A stretch of 64,000 nt of DNA from Atherinomorus stipes. Lineage: Eukaryota > Chordata > Actinopteri > Atheriniformes > Atherinidae. The notes beneath the pieces were generated by a model. The model saw nothing but the letters and a program-made list of their open reading frames with translations. It made no database searches and had not been told where the DNA came from. Where the stretch lies: contig JALJCO010007871.1 in NCBI GenBank assembly GCA_023101725.1, positions 496,001-560,000 of the forward strand. The letters are read 5' to 3'. A program made the position numbers and the translations under genes. This document shows positions 23,292 through 34,879 of this stretch, one piece after another. Positions within the stretch are counted from its first letter, which is position 1; each line of letters opens with the position of its first letter.

Positions 23292-26001
23292 CTATGAGGG
23301 CAAAAAATAAAAAGACTTTATAAATTCAATGTTTTATAGTCTACATTAATACCTGTTTACTGTGTACTGTAATCTCATCTGCATGATTATGAAACAACTC
23401 CAAAACAGGAAATACTGAGAAGCCATTAATCTTGCTCCATGGGTTTTCCCACGACTACACAACAATTTCCCAGGTATTTTTACTTTGCTCTGAAACAAAG
23501 CCCTGTGTTTTCCAATTCCCCTCAAAACAGACATGAAGACAGACATCTGATCTTGCCCACTGATTTATGAGCTTTCTCTGGATATGTGGTTATTATCCTG
23601 GGAGAGAGGAATTTTTCAAAGTAGACTCAGTAAACTTTTTTTCTTCCCTTGACAAGAATATCAGATTATTTTGGCTTTAGTTTAGAGATACACTGAACTA
23701 AATATCTGGCTAAATATATTAGATATATAAGACAACAAGCATATTATAATTCTCATTTTCACTGCTTGGTATGGCAGAAATACAAGCGAAAGTTGTTGGG
23801 GGAGAAAGAACAGAACCAATCTGCTATTATACAACATACTGATAATAGTGCAACATAGCTTTTGAATACCTTTGTTTTATTTTAATAATCATGCATTCTT
23901 TGACAATGTTGTTATATATAAATGTATTGTGGTTGATTTGCAGTGTATCTGTGCTCTAATCTTACAGCTGTGTTGGTTCTGCTGACAAGCCCTGCGGTGT
24001 CCACATCTCAAACATCCAACCGCACTCTGCCCAAGTGAACATATGCGGGCCTCTCTTTGAAATAAGATCAAAGCTGTTGATGTTACAACACTGAGCATCC
24101 TTTTCAGATGAGATTCATCGCATGGGATGTGTACAACAGATTAGCGTCGCACTCGCTGACTACTTAATAGCAGACATACACTTCAGTTAGGATCACAGAA
24201 ATACTATTTATGTCACTGAAGCATCTAAAAAATCTCTTTCTGCTGTGATCCACACCTGAATTAGCATTTACTCAGTGGGCTCCTGCTCTACTTTGAGCAC
24301 TCTGTGGTCACCACAGCTTTCCACATCATGAAGTCATCAGGAGGGGGTGGGCTAATCTCTTTGAGCAGGAGTTGGATAATGAAAGACAGGAATCCCAGGC
24401 CAGTCATATCTGAGCAAAAAGGTGCAAGATTTTCTAAACATATTCAACAACACAACATTAAAGGGGGGGGGGTGGGGGAATAGTGTTGTGACAATACCAC
24501 TTGTGAGGGTGTGCAAACAGTGGGCATGCCCACACAAGCAAGGCCCAAACTGCTTTTAGGACTGCATTTTAGCAGCTTTCATGGTCTGTGGCTTAACCAC
24601 GGAGTAAAATGCTAATTTCACTACAGTATATATGCCTGCCTTGGTTTTGGTTTACAGCCTTACTCGCTAATTTCACAGGCCACCATAATCACAGTGAGAA
24701 GTGTGGGCACTGTATGTGAGAACTGTCTGGACCTGCTGAGGCAAACATGTCATTATGCTTGTTTAGATCCTCATCATTTTAATGATATTCCACCTAATCC
24801 CCTGAGTTTGAGTTGGTAATCATGAGGGTTCACAAACACAACATGACAGCATGGGAAATACAAATATTCCCACATGTTCTCCAGGCTCCACTTCCGATGA
24901 CGAAAGCGCCGCATCCATAATCCTTTTATCCATGTTTGTTTTAAGCCATGTTGGCCATGTGCCTCATCTGCAACACTGTAAACACACAGCAGCTTTTACT
25001 GCAAAAACTTTTGTTTTGCTTCAGAGCAAAGCAGCTCTGAGTTTGCCAGAAGCTGCTTGAAACCTCTGTACAGTGTGAGGGCAGAAAAAAGCCAACCTTT
25101 ACCCTAATCCTACCAAAGTCTATTAAATGTAACCCCCTTTTAAAAAAAAAAAAAAAAAAAAGAAAAAAGTCTAAGGATAGTTTCTAAGCTCCTAAGAACA
25201 TGCTGAAATACAGCAAGAGTCCTGCTGACGTTTGGAGTATATTTGCACCATTGGAAGCAAGATAGCACGGTTGGTTTAAGTTGCCAAGCATCTTATCTAT
25301 GAGGATATATTTCAAAACTAATCATTCCCAACTTCCAGCTGGTTTAATTTGGAATTTTCAATTAAATTAAAAAGGGGGAAAAGGGGGGGTGGGGGTGTCT
25401 GTCACAGTCTGACAGTCTGCAAGTACTTATCGTGCCATGAAATGGGGTCAGCTGAGGGGAAGCACAGCCTGAGAGGTCTGCTGAATTTCCTTCTAGGCTG
25501 ACCAGATGCAGCATGTTTGGATACTAAATTGGATTTATTAGCTAACCCATTTTCTATAAAGGCTGCTTGCCACCTCGCTCAGCTTCCTACCTGCTTCCCT
25601 GCAAACCTACTTCTACAGTAAACACGAAACGTGATTGGGAAAAGTACTTGGTGGTTGTAAAACGGTTTTGTTTTCTGGTTTGTTAAGGTGTTTTTTAACA
25701 ACTGGAGCCACTACAAGTAAAGTCATTCAGCATCGTCACGAAGAACAAATGTAAATATTACTGGAAAAGAAAGTAGAGTTTTCAAATAAATGTTTATAAA
25801 GCTAAAAATGTTCTGCTCAGAACTAACAGAATACCATATTAATGATATTTGTTGAAGCGTTTTGACCAGTAGCCTTTACTACTTTTTTTTTCTTTCTCTC
25901 TTTTCTTTCTCTCCTTTGGACCAAACGCGAATAAACGCGGCAAATAATGCTCAACAACTTCACAGGGTCTTCTAAAAGACGTTGTCAGTGGGTCTCCCTA
26001 C
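23292..26001. other. cttnbp2nl intron 1 (5' UTR intron)
   Basis: About 2.7 kb between the presumed non-coding exon 1 and the first coding exon, bounded by CATGAAG|GTAGGG and cctcatag. It contains poly(A)/poly(T)-type tracts (for example 25143-25160) and no gene. Confidence 0.7.
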
Positions 26002-26120
26002 CTTCATGTGGCCCGCTGAGGTGTTTCAGAACTCCAGCATGAACTTTTCTTCTGTCAGAAGATTTGTTTCACTTGATTTGCGTCTTCTGATCCCGACGCA
26101 GCGGAACACTGGAAGGCCAG
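26002..26120 (-). other. cttnbp2nl non-coding exon 1 (inferred)
   Basis: A good GTAGGG donor ends this GC-richer segment, which lies directly upstream of a splice acceptor just before the start-codon exon. Its 5' boundary is a guess, set between the donor and the CCAAT boxes. No in-frame coding contribution is needed. Confidence 0.5.
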
Positions 26121-26142
26121 AAGTAGTGCCCTGAACGACAAC

Positions 26143-26187
26143 TGACGTAGCCAATAGGCGAGGTGAAGCTATGAGCACTAGCCAATC
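26143..26187 (-). promoter_or_regulatory. candidate cttnbp2nl promoter: CRE-like site and two CCAAT boxes
   Basis: TGACGTAG at 26143, GCCAATAGG with CCAAT at 26151, and GCCAATCAGAG with CCAAT at 26182. The two CCAAT boxes are 31 bases apart, close to three helical turns, as seen in TATA-less NF-Y promoters. No TATA box is present and CpG density is locally raised. The assignment rests on position relative to exon 1. Confidence 0.5.
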
Positions 26188-26529
26188 AGAGAGGATTTTG
26201 TGGTAAAATGGCAGTTAGTGACGCCCCGCCTGTTGAATTTTGGTTGGATTTCTTTGTTTAGTTGCTCACTCCTTCATTTTCCTTAATAGCCTTTAACAGG
26301 CATGCAAACTATTTTAATGACTGCTCAGACGTTACACCAGCTATCAATCACAGTATTTCCAGAGAATTTAACCAGTAACCATATTTATGTTTTGATAACT
26401 GACAACTTGTGGCTTATGCCACTTGAAATAAGATCATAGGGTTTTTAATATGACAATATGACACTGGAAAGATCAAGAGCGTTCATATTGTACTTGAAAA
26501 ATGCCTCAGTGGCAACAAAAACGTATAGG

Positions 26530-26533
<4 letters not shown>

Positions 26534-26586
<53 letters not shown>

Positions 26587-26595
26587 CATACACAC

Positions 26596-26626
<31 letters not shown>

Positions 26627-26628
26627 CA
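26534..26628. repeat. compound (CA)n(TA)n(CA)n microsatellite
   Basis: About 20 CA units, then about 10 TA units, then imperfect CATACA and again about 10 CA units. The Cys/Val/Tyr-repeating ORFs across it are artefacts. Confidence 0.97.
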
Positions 26629-26639
26629 TAAGTGTTATA

Positions 26640-28830
26640 AAAATCACCATCTTTTGAGTTTGGGGGGAATTTAGTCTAGAAGTCATTTCTTGCATTGATT
26701 TCTGGATTTGTTTGGATACAGTATTATTGACTGCCACCTGGTGGCAATCGCCCATGGAGATGCAAAAATTTGCCCAAGTGACCAGGCTGTCTGTCACCTG
26801 CACCTGGGCTTACATTTCATCTGTTTTCAAGTGAAAACTTCACAGAAGTGGAACAATTCTAGATATTACTTTTAAACACCATGTGTTATTTTATTCACAC
26901 ATAAACCTCCTGGATCTTATTAGTATCTCTCAACACATAGAGTTGACTGTGGTGCTTTAACTCTACAGGGGTGATACAGCTGTGTTGATCTTGTTGTCAG
27001 TAGGATCTCCATACACGACAAAAAAACCACATGAGGTATGTTTTGTGTTGTAGACTTAAAGATTTAGTGTTTGTGTCAACTGCAAGCAGGAGCTCTTCTG
27101 TAATGCATAACAGCTGCCAGTAGAGTGCAATGCTTACATAACACAAGCCAAGTCTTTATATGGCCACCAATGCTTTAATCATTCCGCACAGATGCAGAAA
27201 ACAGAAGCTTTTTGCCATAACTGTGGGGGAGTGTGATGAACAATCACTGGTTTTATGTATTGGTGTGAAAAAGTTCATTTGGCCCGATCATGACCAGGCA
27301 AATCTCAGGCTCTAATCTGAGACGTATCACTACAGTCCAGCGCAGGAAGGGAACAGAACAAAATGCACTCAGGTGTTGCAATTTGGCTCGAAAATTTAGG
27401 ACACTTTACATCAAAATGAACGAGCCTCCTATCCATACAGCATTTTTAAGCTTTTTCATAATTGTGTCCCTCTTTTCTCACTTGGCTATCTTGAGGGTAT
27501 ACAGAGAGCAAAGTCAGAGAACTCTCTCCTGATAGGCTGCTGGTGCATAGAGCCTCTCCAGCACTAATAGAGAGTCTCTATTTCAGGCTCCTCAATTAAG
27601 CTCCTCTGTACAGCCTGCTGACTAGCTGCTGTGGAGAATCTGTGTCCTCAGATTCACTGTCCCATGTCCTTGTCTCCCTTTTACAAACAATTGACATTAC
27701 ACAGTTTTCCTTAGTTTGGCATAGCTCAGAATGAGTTAATAGATTTAACTTTCCAAGTCTGAGCAGCAGGAAAGATTTGCTTTTTTTGACTGGCAACATA
27801 GAGTTGGTGGAGATTGGTAAAGAATGAAAATGACTAAACTGTATTCTTCAGTTCTCCCTTGGTGAGGGTGGGGAGGATATAGTAGAGAAATTTAAATAAC
27901 TCAAATAATAAGCTTGGGATACTTCTTATATTTTTCCATTAACTCTTTTAAATAGAATAGCCTAAACAGGTCTTCTGAGATTAACTAAACATGCTGTTTA
28001 TGCTGTAAGAAAAAACAAGCAAGACAAAAAAAAAAAAAAAAGTCTGCTTTTTAAGTCACCAAATACTGAGTTTTCAGTCATCCAAGCATTAACAAGGCAC
28101 CAAGCTCAAAGAAGGAACCTGTGTTGTGTTTTCACATAAAAAAAACACACTAAAATTTATTTTCTTGGCTATAAATAAAGAAATGAGGGGCGACTTAAGC
28201 AAAGTGGTGCAAATCTAGAGGTGGAAGCAGGCAAGAATATCACAAAAACAAAGGAAACATGTTTGGTCGATCTTTTCTTCGTTGTAATTATGTTTTTGGG
28301 ACAATAAATCTTACGTAGTTGGGAACCCTTATTTCCTTTTCAAATTAACTACAGTACATTTGTAAGGAAAATGCATTTGTGAGACTTGGAGCAGAGTTGA
28401 GTGTATGGGAAGTGTCCATGAAAATTTTTTTTTATGCCATAGCCAAACAGCTTCTCGCTCTTATTTTGAGCTTCTGGTCCCCCACCTGCTAACAATCAGG
28501 TACCTGATTGGCACCTGATTGGCAGCAGCTGTGAGTGCAGACCCTGCTAGAACAGTTTGTTGGATTGTGGGGTCAAAGTGAGGAGAAGATGCTGATTGCT
28601 GCACCAATGACAAATCGTTTTTTGGTGGAGGCAGTTGATGGTGCAGGACGATGTCACCCTCAATGGAAAAACAAAACTTGTAATAACTGGAGCTGATCTT
28701 AATGCAAAGAGATATGGAGATAAGATTATGCATCCGAGTTATCCCATAGCTCCACAATCTGGAGCTTTCGTTTTCTCTATAATGAAAACGCTCATCCCTA
28801 CAGAGCGGGGTTTATTCGAGACTATCCATA
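26640..28830. other. intergenic, no gene recognised
   Basis: Short ORFs without domains, an A-run at 28027-28042 and no definable transposon ends. Confidence 0.55.
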
Positions 28831-28942
28831 ATTGGATGTAGTCCAATTATGGATGTAGTCCATAATAGGGGATTATCACGCTTCCGTGTTCCGGTTTCCA
28901 GAACTTGAAACACTTAGACGGTCCACTTCCGGGCCAGTTCAA

Positions 28943-29110
28943 TGTCCCTGCTCTGTTCCACTTTGTAAATTGAATATACGCCAACCCTACTTAAATTTTC
29001 ATGGATTCCAGACTGAAGTGATACTAAGGAAGAAGTGGATCAATGCAATTCGATAAAGTGAAGGGCCGAACCTTATAATAAAACAACGTAGCACGTTTGT
29101 TTGTAGCCGG
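28943..29110 (+). pseudogene. THAP domain remnant (left arm of foldback element)
   Basis: In one frame: CPCSVPLCKLN (C-x4-C), FHGF, LRKKWINAIR, an in-frame TAA at 29054, then SEGPN and TFVCSR. The expected following HF (CACTTC) appears 16 bases further on, as if a 16-bp insertion (29111-29126) split the C-x2-H motif. A THAP domain binds DNA through a C2CH zinc. There is no ATG and no downstream transposase, so it is non-functional. Confidence 0.7.
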
Positions 29111-29360
29111 TGCGGCACAACACCGGCACTTCATAGCTAGCGTTAGCATAAGCAGGCTAACGTTAGCTGACGTGCCTAACTTTGTGCGTCTTAAAACACA
29201 CAAACATCTGAAAATCAGGTCTGTACCCTCCCGTTCCCAGTGGAACAACTGGGGACTGCCAAGAAAGGAGACGTTTTCAGATGGTTCTGTGTTTTCAGCC
29301 GCACAAAGTTAGGCACGTCATCAAGCTGGCTAACATTAGCCTGCTAACACCAGCTGTGTA

Positions 29361-29545
29361 GTCTGCCAGCTACAAACAAACGTGCTACGCTGTTTTATTA
29401 TAAAGTTTGGCCCTTCACCGCGACGAATCAATCGCTTTGATCCACTTCTTCCTTAGCATCACTTCAGTCGGGAATCAATGAAAACTTAAGTATGGTTGGC
29501 GCTTATTCGAATTTCAAAGTGGAACAGAGCAGGGACAGCTTTGTT
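29361..29545 (-). pseudogene. THAP domain remnant (right arm of foldback element)
   Basis: On the minus strand the same domain recurs with different damage. KKWIKAI is intact but shifts frame before RRGEGPNF and STFVCS, and the N-terminal C-x4-C part is disrupted. The two arms therefore decayed independently after the palindrome formed. Confidence 0.6.
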
Positions 29546-29934
29546 AAAATGGCCCGGAAGAGGAAATGCTTAGATTCCGGAAACTTCCGGAAAGAGTGAT
29601 AATCCCCTATTGGAGATCATGGAATAGCCTCTCTGCAGTCCTGAACTCAATCCCATTCAAGGCATGCTGTTGGTGTCCAACCAATACAACTACATTGGCT
29701 TACTTGTTACAGATTCTGGTTTAGATTTAGATACCAACATACAGTACAACAGTGTGGACCAAACTGGTGAGGAGGTACCAGGCTACTGTGGCTGTATATG
29801 GTTCTTCCACATGGTACTGAAGCCCCTGTTTGTTAGATTAATAAATTGTTAATTGCCAATAAGTGTTGTTTCTTTAGACTTCCAACATCCAATCCAATAC
29901 ACAAGAGTCAATAGGAGAATAAGCTGTTTGGTAT

Positions 29935-30145
29935 GGGCTCTATGAACAACTCCACTACTTCCTGAACTTAAGGTAGTTCTTTTGCTTCCTGTCTTTCATT
30001 ACTGGGCAAACTGATAAATCTAGGTGTGTCTGGGCAGTAACTGAGGTCAGACGCACCTGGATTAATCAGTTCATCCAGTAATAAAAGACAGGAAACAAAG
30101 GAGGTCCCTTAAGTTCAGGAAATAGTGGAGCTGTGCATAGAGCCC
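29935..30145. mobile_element. 211-bp foldback MITE
   Basis: The left half GGGCTCTATGAACAACTCCA, then CCTGAACTTAAGG, CCTGTCTTT and CATTACTGG, is mirrored by CCAGTAATAAAAGACAGG, CCTTAAGTTCAGG and GAGCTGTGCATAGAGCCC. The whole piece is an imperfect palindrome centred near 30040. No coding content. Family unknown. Confidence 0.75.
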
Positions 30146-33100
30146 ACTGGCAGAGAAGATTTGCTACATTTTTCATAGGCTCAAGACATACTAAACTCTG
30201 CTGCTTATCCCACAAATGCATTTTCCTCACAAAAGTGGCACCATCTGAAAGACTAAATGGAAATAAGACTTTCCAAAAGTATATAATTTGTTGCCAAGAA
30301 GCATTATTATAACAAATAAGTGATCAATCAAATCACAGTGACAATTTTCATGTGACAATTTGACACCCAGACTTTCAGTAAATTCATCATTTTTAGACAA
30401 CTTTCTCCTTTTTTCTTCCATTAAAATCAGCAGCAGATATTTTTTAAGTCCTCTGCTTTCTACTTTCTTTCTTTTTTAATAGTGTCCGGACTTTCTGTAA
30501 GTTTCTGAACCCAAATCCAAACAGATCATTTGAATTCAGCTTAAGAACAACCGAATAAAACCTCACAAGTTAAAAAATAAATAGCCAAAATAGCAATTTT
30601 CCATCATCAGAAAATGTTTGAAAAGTTCCACAAGGACTGCGGTGACCTTCTTCACCCCTGACATCTGTGGTAACCAGTCCAAATCATGAATGAATACCCG
30701 ACCAAACTCCAATTTCTCAAACTTGTGCAACATTAATTCTTGCTTATGTGGTATTCTAAATGAGTACTTTATCTTCATTTCACACCTGGCACTCCATCAT
30801 AGATGCCAGACACAACGTGGAGATGACACACCGTAGTGGCACAGACACCATCAGAGGAGGGGTGGAAAGAGAGAGCAGTAAATATAGCATCAGTCTTGGC
30901 AGGAGCCGGTGACAATCTAAGACCTAATCTGAGACAGTTATCAGCATCTGTTGCCTGGCACCCAGTTCTGTGGGGGTTTTAGTTATTCATCTATTGCTCC
31001 ATATCTGTCACTTTTTTTTTTTTTGCATCTGATTTTCCTTACAGAAAATGTATTCAAGACTGTCGGTGGATGTAGTCTTTCAGAGCCCCCGAGTCAGTCA
31101 GTCACTCACTCACTCACTCAGTAATGTATGTCTTCTTTGTTAAGCGCACCTGATTGCATGATGAGATTAAAGTTTAGAAATGATTTGTTTTGCAACTGCA
31201 TTGAATATAGAGTATGCAAATTGCTTGAGTGTCTGACCTTGAAGCATTCCTGATTAATCATTTGCATATCTCCAGAGTGGTTATGTGTCTTCAAGCAGTA
31301 GACTCCTGCCCATGTCACCAATCTTTTTCTTTTGTAATCACGTGGCAGCAGGTGGATGTGAAATTTAATATCTGAGAAACATTTTGTCATTTTTGTTTAT
31401 AATTAACTCTAGCTGTCAGTAGGCAAGTATTTTGATGTACTGTAAAGACTGGACCTTTGAAGTCTGCACATCTACTGAAGGTTTTAGCACGTTATTGAAG
31501 TGTATGTTGACTGCATCTGCTGCAACATAAACATGATTTTTGAAAGGATTCACGAAAAAAACAAAAACATAGCCAGTCTATTTCATGGATGAAACAGTTC
31601 TCTGAGCTTGGACAAACTGCAGCTCACTTGAGAGTAATCCAACAAAAAATTGTATCCCACCACAAATCACAGGCTTATAGGAAAATAGAGGACAACAGGT
31701 GCTGGGACTGCTTTGGTGTGATCAACTATTGGACAAAAGCTGTTTCTCTGCAGATACATACCATCCTTGTCACTTTGGGTGTCTTTGGCTTTAAAGCCTT
31801 AGAATTATAAACAACTGTTTGCCTTGAAATTATACTTGTTGTGTTCGGTAAATAAACTTTGAATTCCCTTATAAAAAATAAACCAAATTTGCTGGACTCT
31901 GTACTCTAGCTGAGATGATCGATTCAACCCAACTGCTAAAATAATCTAGGGTGTATATGGAATAAGGGTCTGGTCATATTCTTCTTCCCTATTATCAAAC
32001 ATTTCTAAAATCATTGTCTAAAAATGCTATTTGAACAAGTCATAACACAATATAGACTGTGTATATCTATATTGGAAGATAGCCTGTTTATTCAGGCAAC
32101 CATTCAGGCAGATAGCAAAATTATGAATGGTAATTTAATCACATAATGGCTCCTACACTTTCTGAAAGCCTAATTCCTTGTATCTTCTCCTCTGTAACAA
32201 GTATGCAGTGTGAATTTTAATGAATGGAAGTTGAACACATTTGTCTTATTCTATTTTAGACAACCCTATTTATGATTGATGGAAAATGAGCTTCAACATA
32301 TATACAGTATACATACTGTATATGAAATATAAATATACTCAGAGAAAGATTTTGTATATGAATAATGATTATGAACACAGAATCAGATTATACACTTTTT
32401 ATGAAATATCAAAGCTGTAAGAACCCAAGACCAGCACTGAATGCTTTTTTGTTTGACACAACAGTTCACTGAAGTACATCAACTGACCTAAACCTTATTC
32501 AAAAAGGCTGTTTATAAGAGTGATTTTTTGCATATATATGTGGAGTTCAATGTTTTAAAAGGCTTTATAAATTAAAGCAAAGCTCCTACTAGAGGTGCTA
32601 TTTTGTAATATGACTGTCAGTGTCTTGTGCATATTCTCTTATTGTTTTAAAGAAGAACTCAGTACATCTGCAAATAGTCAATTATCATCTGAAAATGAAC
32701 TTATGAACGTGGAAGAGGGTTAATAACAGACATTACAGAAAAACTGTTTGGCATTTATTAAACATGGTTCATGTGTCAAATTCCAACATTTGAAAATACT
32801 TGCATATAATTTTGGTGGTTGAGGGTGATTGTGATTAATTACGTAAATTGTTGCTGTCGGACTGGAGTAGGAAGGAAGCTACTCTCCTCCATTAACTTTG
32901 AACATGTTACACACCCATCCACTAACCTGACCTTCATGTCTTTACTTTTAACCACTTTGTAGCACACAGTAATTGACAATTTGCCAAGCCCAGCCCCTTT
33001 AATCACTGCCGCTATGCCTGTCTGTCCCTCTGTTCTTGCACAGAAGTGCAATTTACAGCTATAAACAGACTATCTAAATCACTGTGTAATTTTATTTATT

Positions 33101-34445
33101 GGGGACTTTATGATATGTAAAAATGCCTTTTAGACATTGGGGGAACACTGAAGAGTGTAATTGCTTTTTTGAGAACAAGGCTATAACAAATTGAAATAAT
33201 AAGCTGCTCAGTGGGACCTTTTTTTGCATGTTTCATTAGAATAGACAGATGTACAGTTCAGCCCAAATCTTGCTCTTTTCCCTGGGCTAAAATCCCTTCG
33301 ACAGGAGAACAGGAACTTAATAGATCCTGGATAAATGGCTGTGCATCATGACTTAAGGGCTAGAGAGAACCATATGTTGACAGGATGACTGAAGCACTTG
33401 AAAATTTAGGTAAAAAGGCTGGAAGATGGGGAAAATCAAGAGAAGTCAGTCATGTAATGTAGACAGTCGATGGCACACAAAGGGACAACCCCATGGACAG
33501 CCAGATCTGAGGTATACATAAAGGCATGACCAACAATGAAGTCAAGAATGCATCTACTGTAGGGCAAAGCAGGAAAACAACAAATCAGGGACCATTAGGC
33601 AGAAGCCCCGAGTCACATTGATCCTTCCAAGGCTTGGGCATGAGGTCAGTAAAGCATGACGTCATCCCTGAGCAGAAGGTGAGCAAAGCTGCAACTCCAT
33701 AAGCAGGGGGTGCTCTATATCCCAGAGATGTGCAGCTGTGGTTTTCTTAAAATCTGGTGGTGGTGGTGGGGGGCTGGAAAGGCAGTCTTGTTCAAGGTGT
33801 CAAGCAAGTGGTGCAGAAACTGGAAAAATGACCTGGACTACACCAGAGATGATATGTGGACGACAGGTTCTGCTGTAGTGAGAGATAACTGGTGCTGTTT
33901 CTGATGCAGAAACAGTCTCTCAAATGCTTTTCAATTTTTTTTGCACAATTTTCACAAATACTTGCAGAAATTTAATAAATAACAGAATAACAATAGAGCA
34001 AATAATTCTCCATTCATAGTAACAAAATGCTTTTGCATAACTTGCTCATTTTTAACAGCCTATAGTATATAAAAATCACCTTTGTAAATAATGTCATCTG
34101 ACACTGCTGAGGTAAACACTGGTTACATACAGATGCCCCTTCTTGTCTCTCTTTCACTCATTTTGTTTCCAACTAATCAATAGTGAAATGATAGATTGCT
34201 TTTAGGTATCCCAGAGGACAAAGCATGGCGAGATGATGTTCAGCTGGTCAAGTTCTCAAAGCCAGCCTCCTTCTACTTTTATGTTCAAATAGTGACACTA
34301 TTGATTTAGAGAAATAAACACTGAGGGCTTTCAAAGCATCTCCCTACCTCCCCCCTATATCAAATATCTGTTTTAGGGGATTTACTGGTGTTCATTCATG
34401 AGGACAATAAGATATGTGCAAATACTTCAAAAAATGTATCAATGA
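30146..34445. other. intergenic, no gene recognised
   Basis: AT-rich DNA with scattered simple sequence, for example a TCAC/TCAG tract at 31093-31121 and TATACAGTATAC-type palindromes near 32300. Short ORFs show no domains. Confidence 0.55.
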
Positions 34446-34451
34446 TATAGA

Positions 34452-34875
34452 CTTGTAGTCAAGACCAACTCAAAACCAAGACCAGAGAGGATCAAGACCA
34501 AGACTGGTTCAGCTTGAGACTAAGACCGAGACCAATCCCCCTCCCCCCCCCCCCCCTTTTTTTTTTTTTCCATTTTTCATGAGTCGTAGAACCTAAGCAC
34601 CATTCTGGGTTCAGCTGCTTTGTATAAAAATGAGATTCTATTATTTGGTATTTGATTGGTACTTGAAAGAAAATATTAAAAACAGGACCTACCCAGAAAT
34701 GATAGGTTATACAAATCCCTTCAAGACTGCTCGGCCAGTCCGAGACATTGTGAGACCAAGAGACCCGGGACCAAGACCGAGACCAAAGACTGCCCAGGCA
34801 CTGACAAGACCAAGACCATAAAAAAGCGGTATTGAGACCGGTCTCAAGACCAAGACTGGTCTTGAGACCTACAAT
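34452..34875. mobile_element. CCAAGAC-rich DNA transposon (non-autonomous)
   Basis: The ends TTGTAGTCAAGACCAACTC and TGGTCTTGAGACCTACAA are inverted. Subterminal DNA is built of CCAAGACC/AGACCGAGACC words. A C9-T15 homopolymer junction (34540-34571) interrupts the middle. Such GACCAAGACC-type repeats are common in fish genomes. The superfamily is not determinable here. Confidence 0.65.
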
Positions 34876-34879
34876 TCTA

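Larger units (their letters stand above)
28866..29609. mobile_element. 744-bp palindromic foldback element with THAP-coding arms
   Basis: The two halves are imperfect reverse complements over nearly their whole length. The tips are TAGGGGATTATCAC and GTGATAATCCCCTA, and pairing continues inward through GTCCCTGCTCTGTTCCACTTT, AAGGAAGAAGTGGATCAA, AACAAACGTGCTACG and CGTGCCTAACTTTGTG to a short centre near 29240-29260. A TA dinucleotide flanks each end. The left arm (28943-29110, plus strand) reads CSVPLCKLN, NFHGFQ, LRKKWINAIR, stop, SEGPN, TFVCSR: a THAP zinc-finger domain with a stop. The right arm (minus strand) carries a second, differently broken copy. THAP domains occur in transposases of P, Kolobok and some Harbinger-related elements. 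I infer a foldback derivative of such an element. Confidence 0.75.

Noticed and set aside
26445..26803. Cys/Val/Tyr repeat ORFs resembling cysteine-rich peptides
   Set aside because: They are translations of the CA/TA microsatellite.
31093..31121. A CRISPR-like or satellite array
   Set aside because: It is a short TCAC/TCAG tandem tract without spacers, and nothing else in the window forms a repeat-spacer array.
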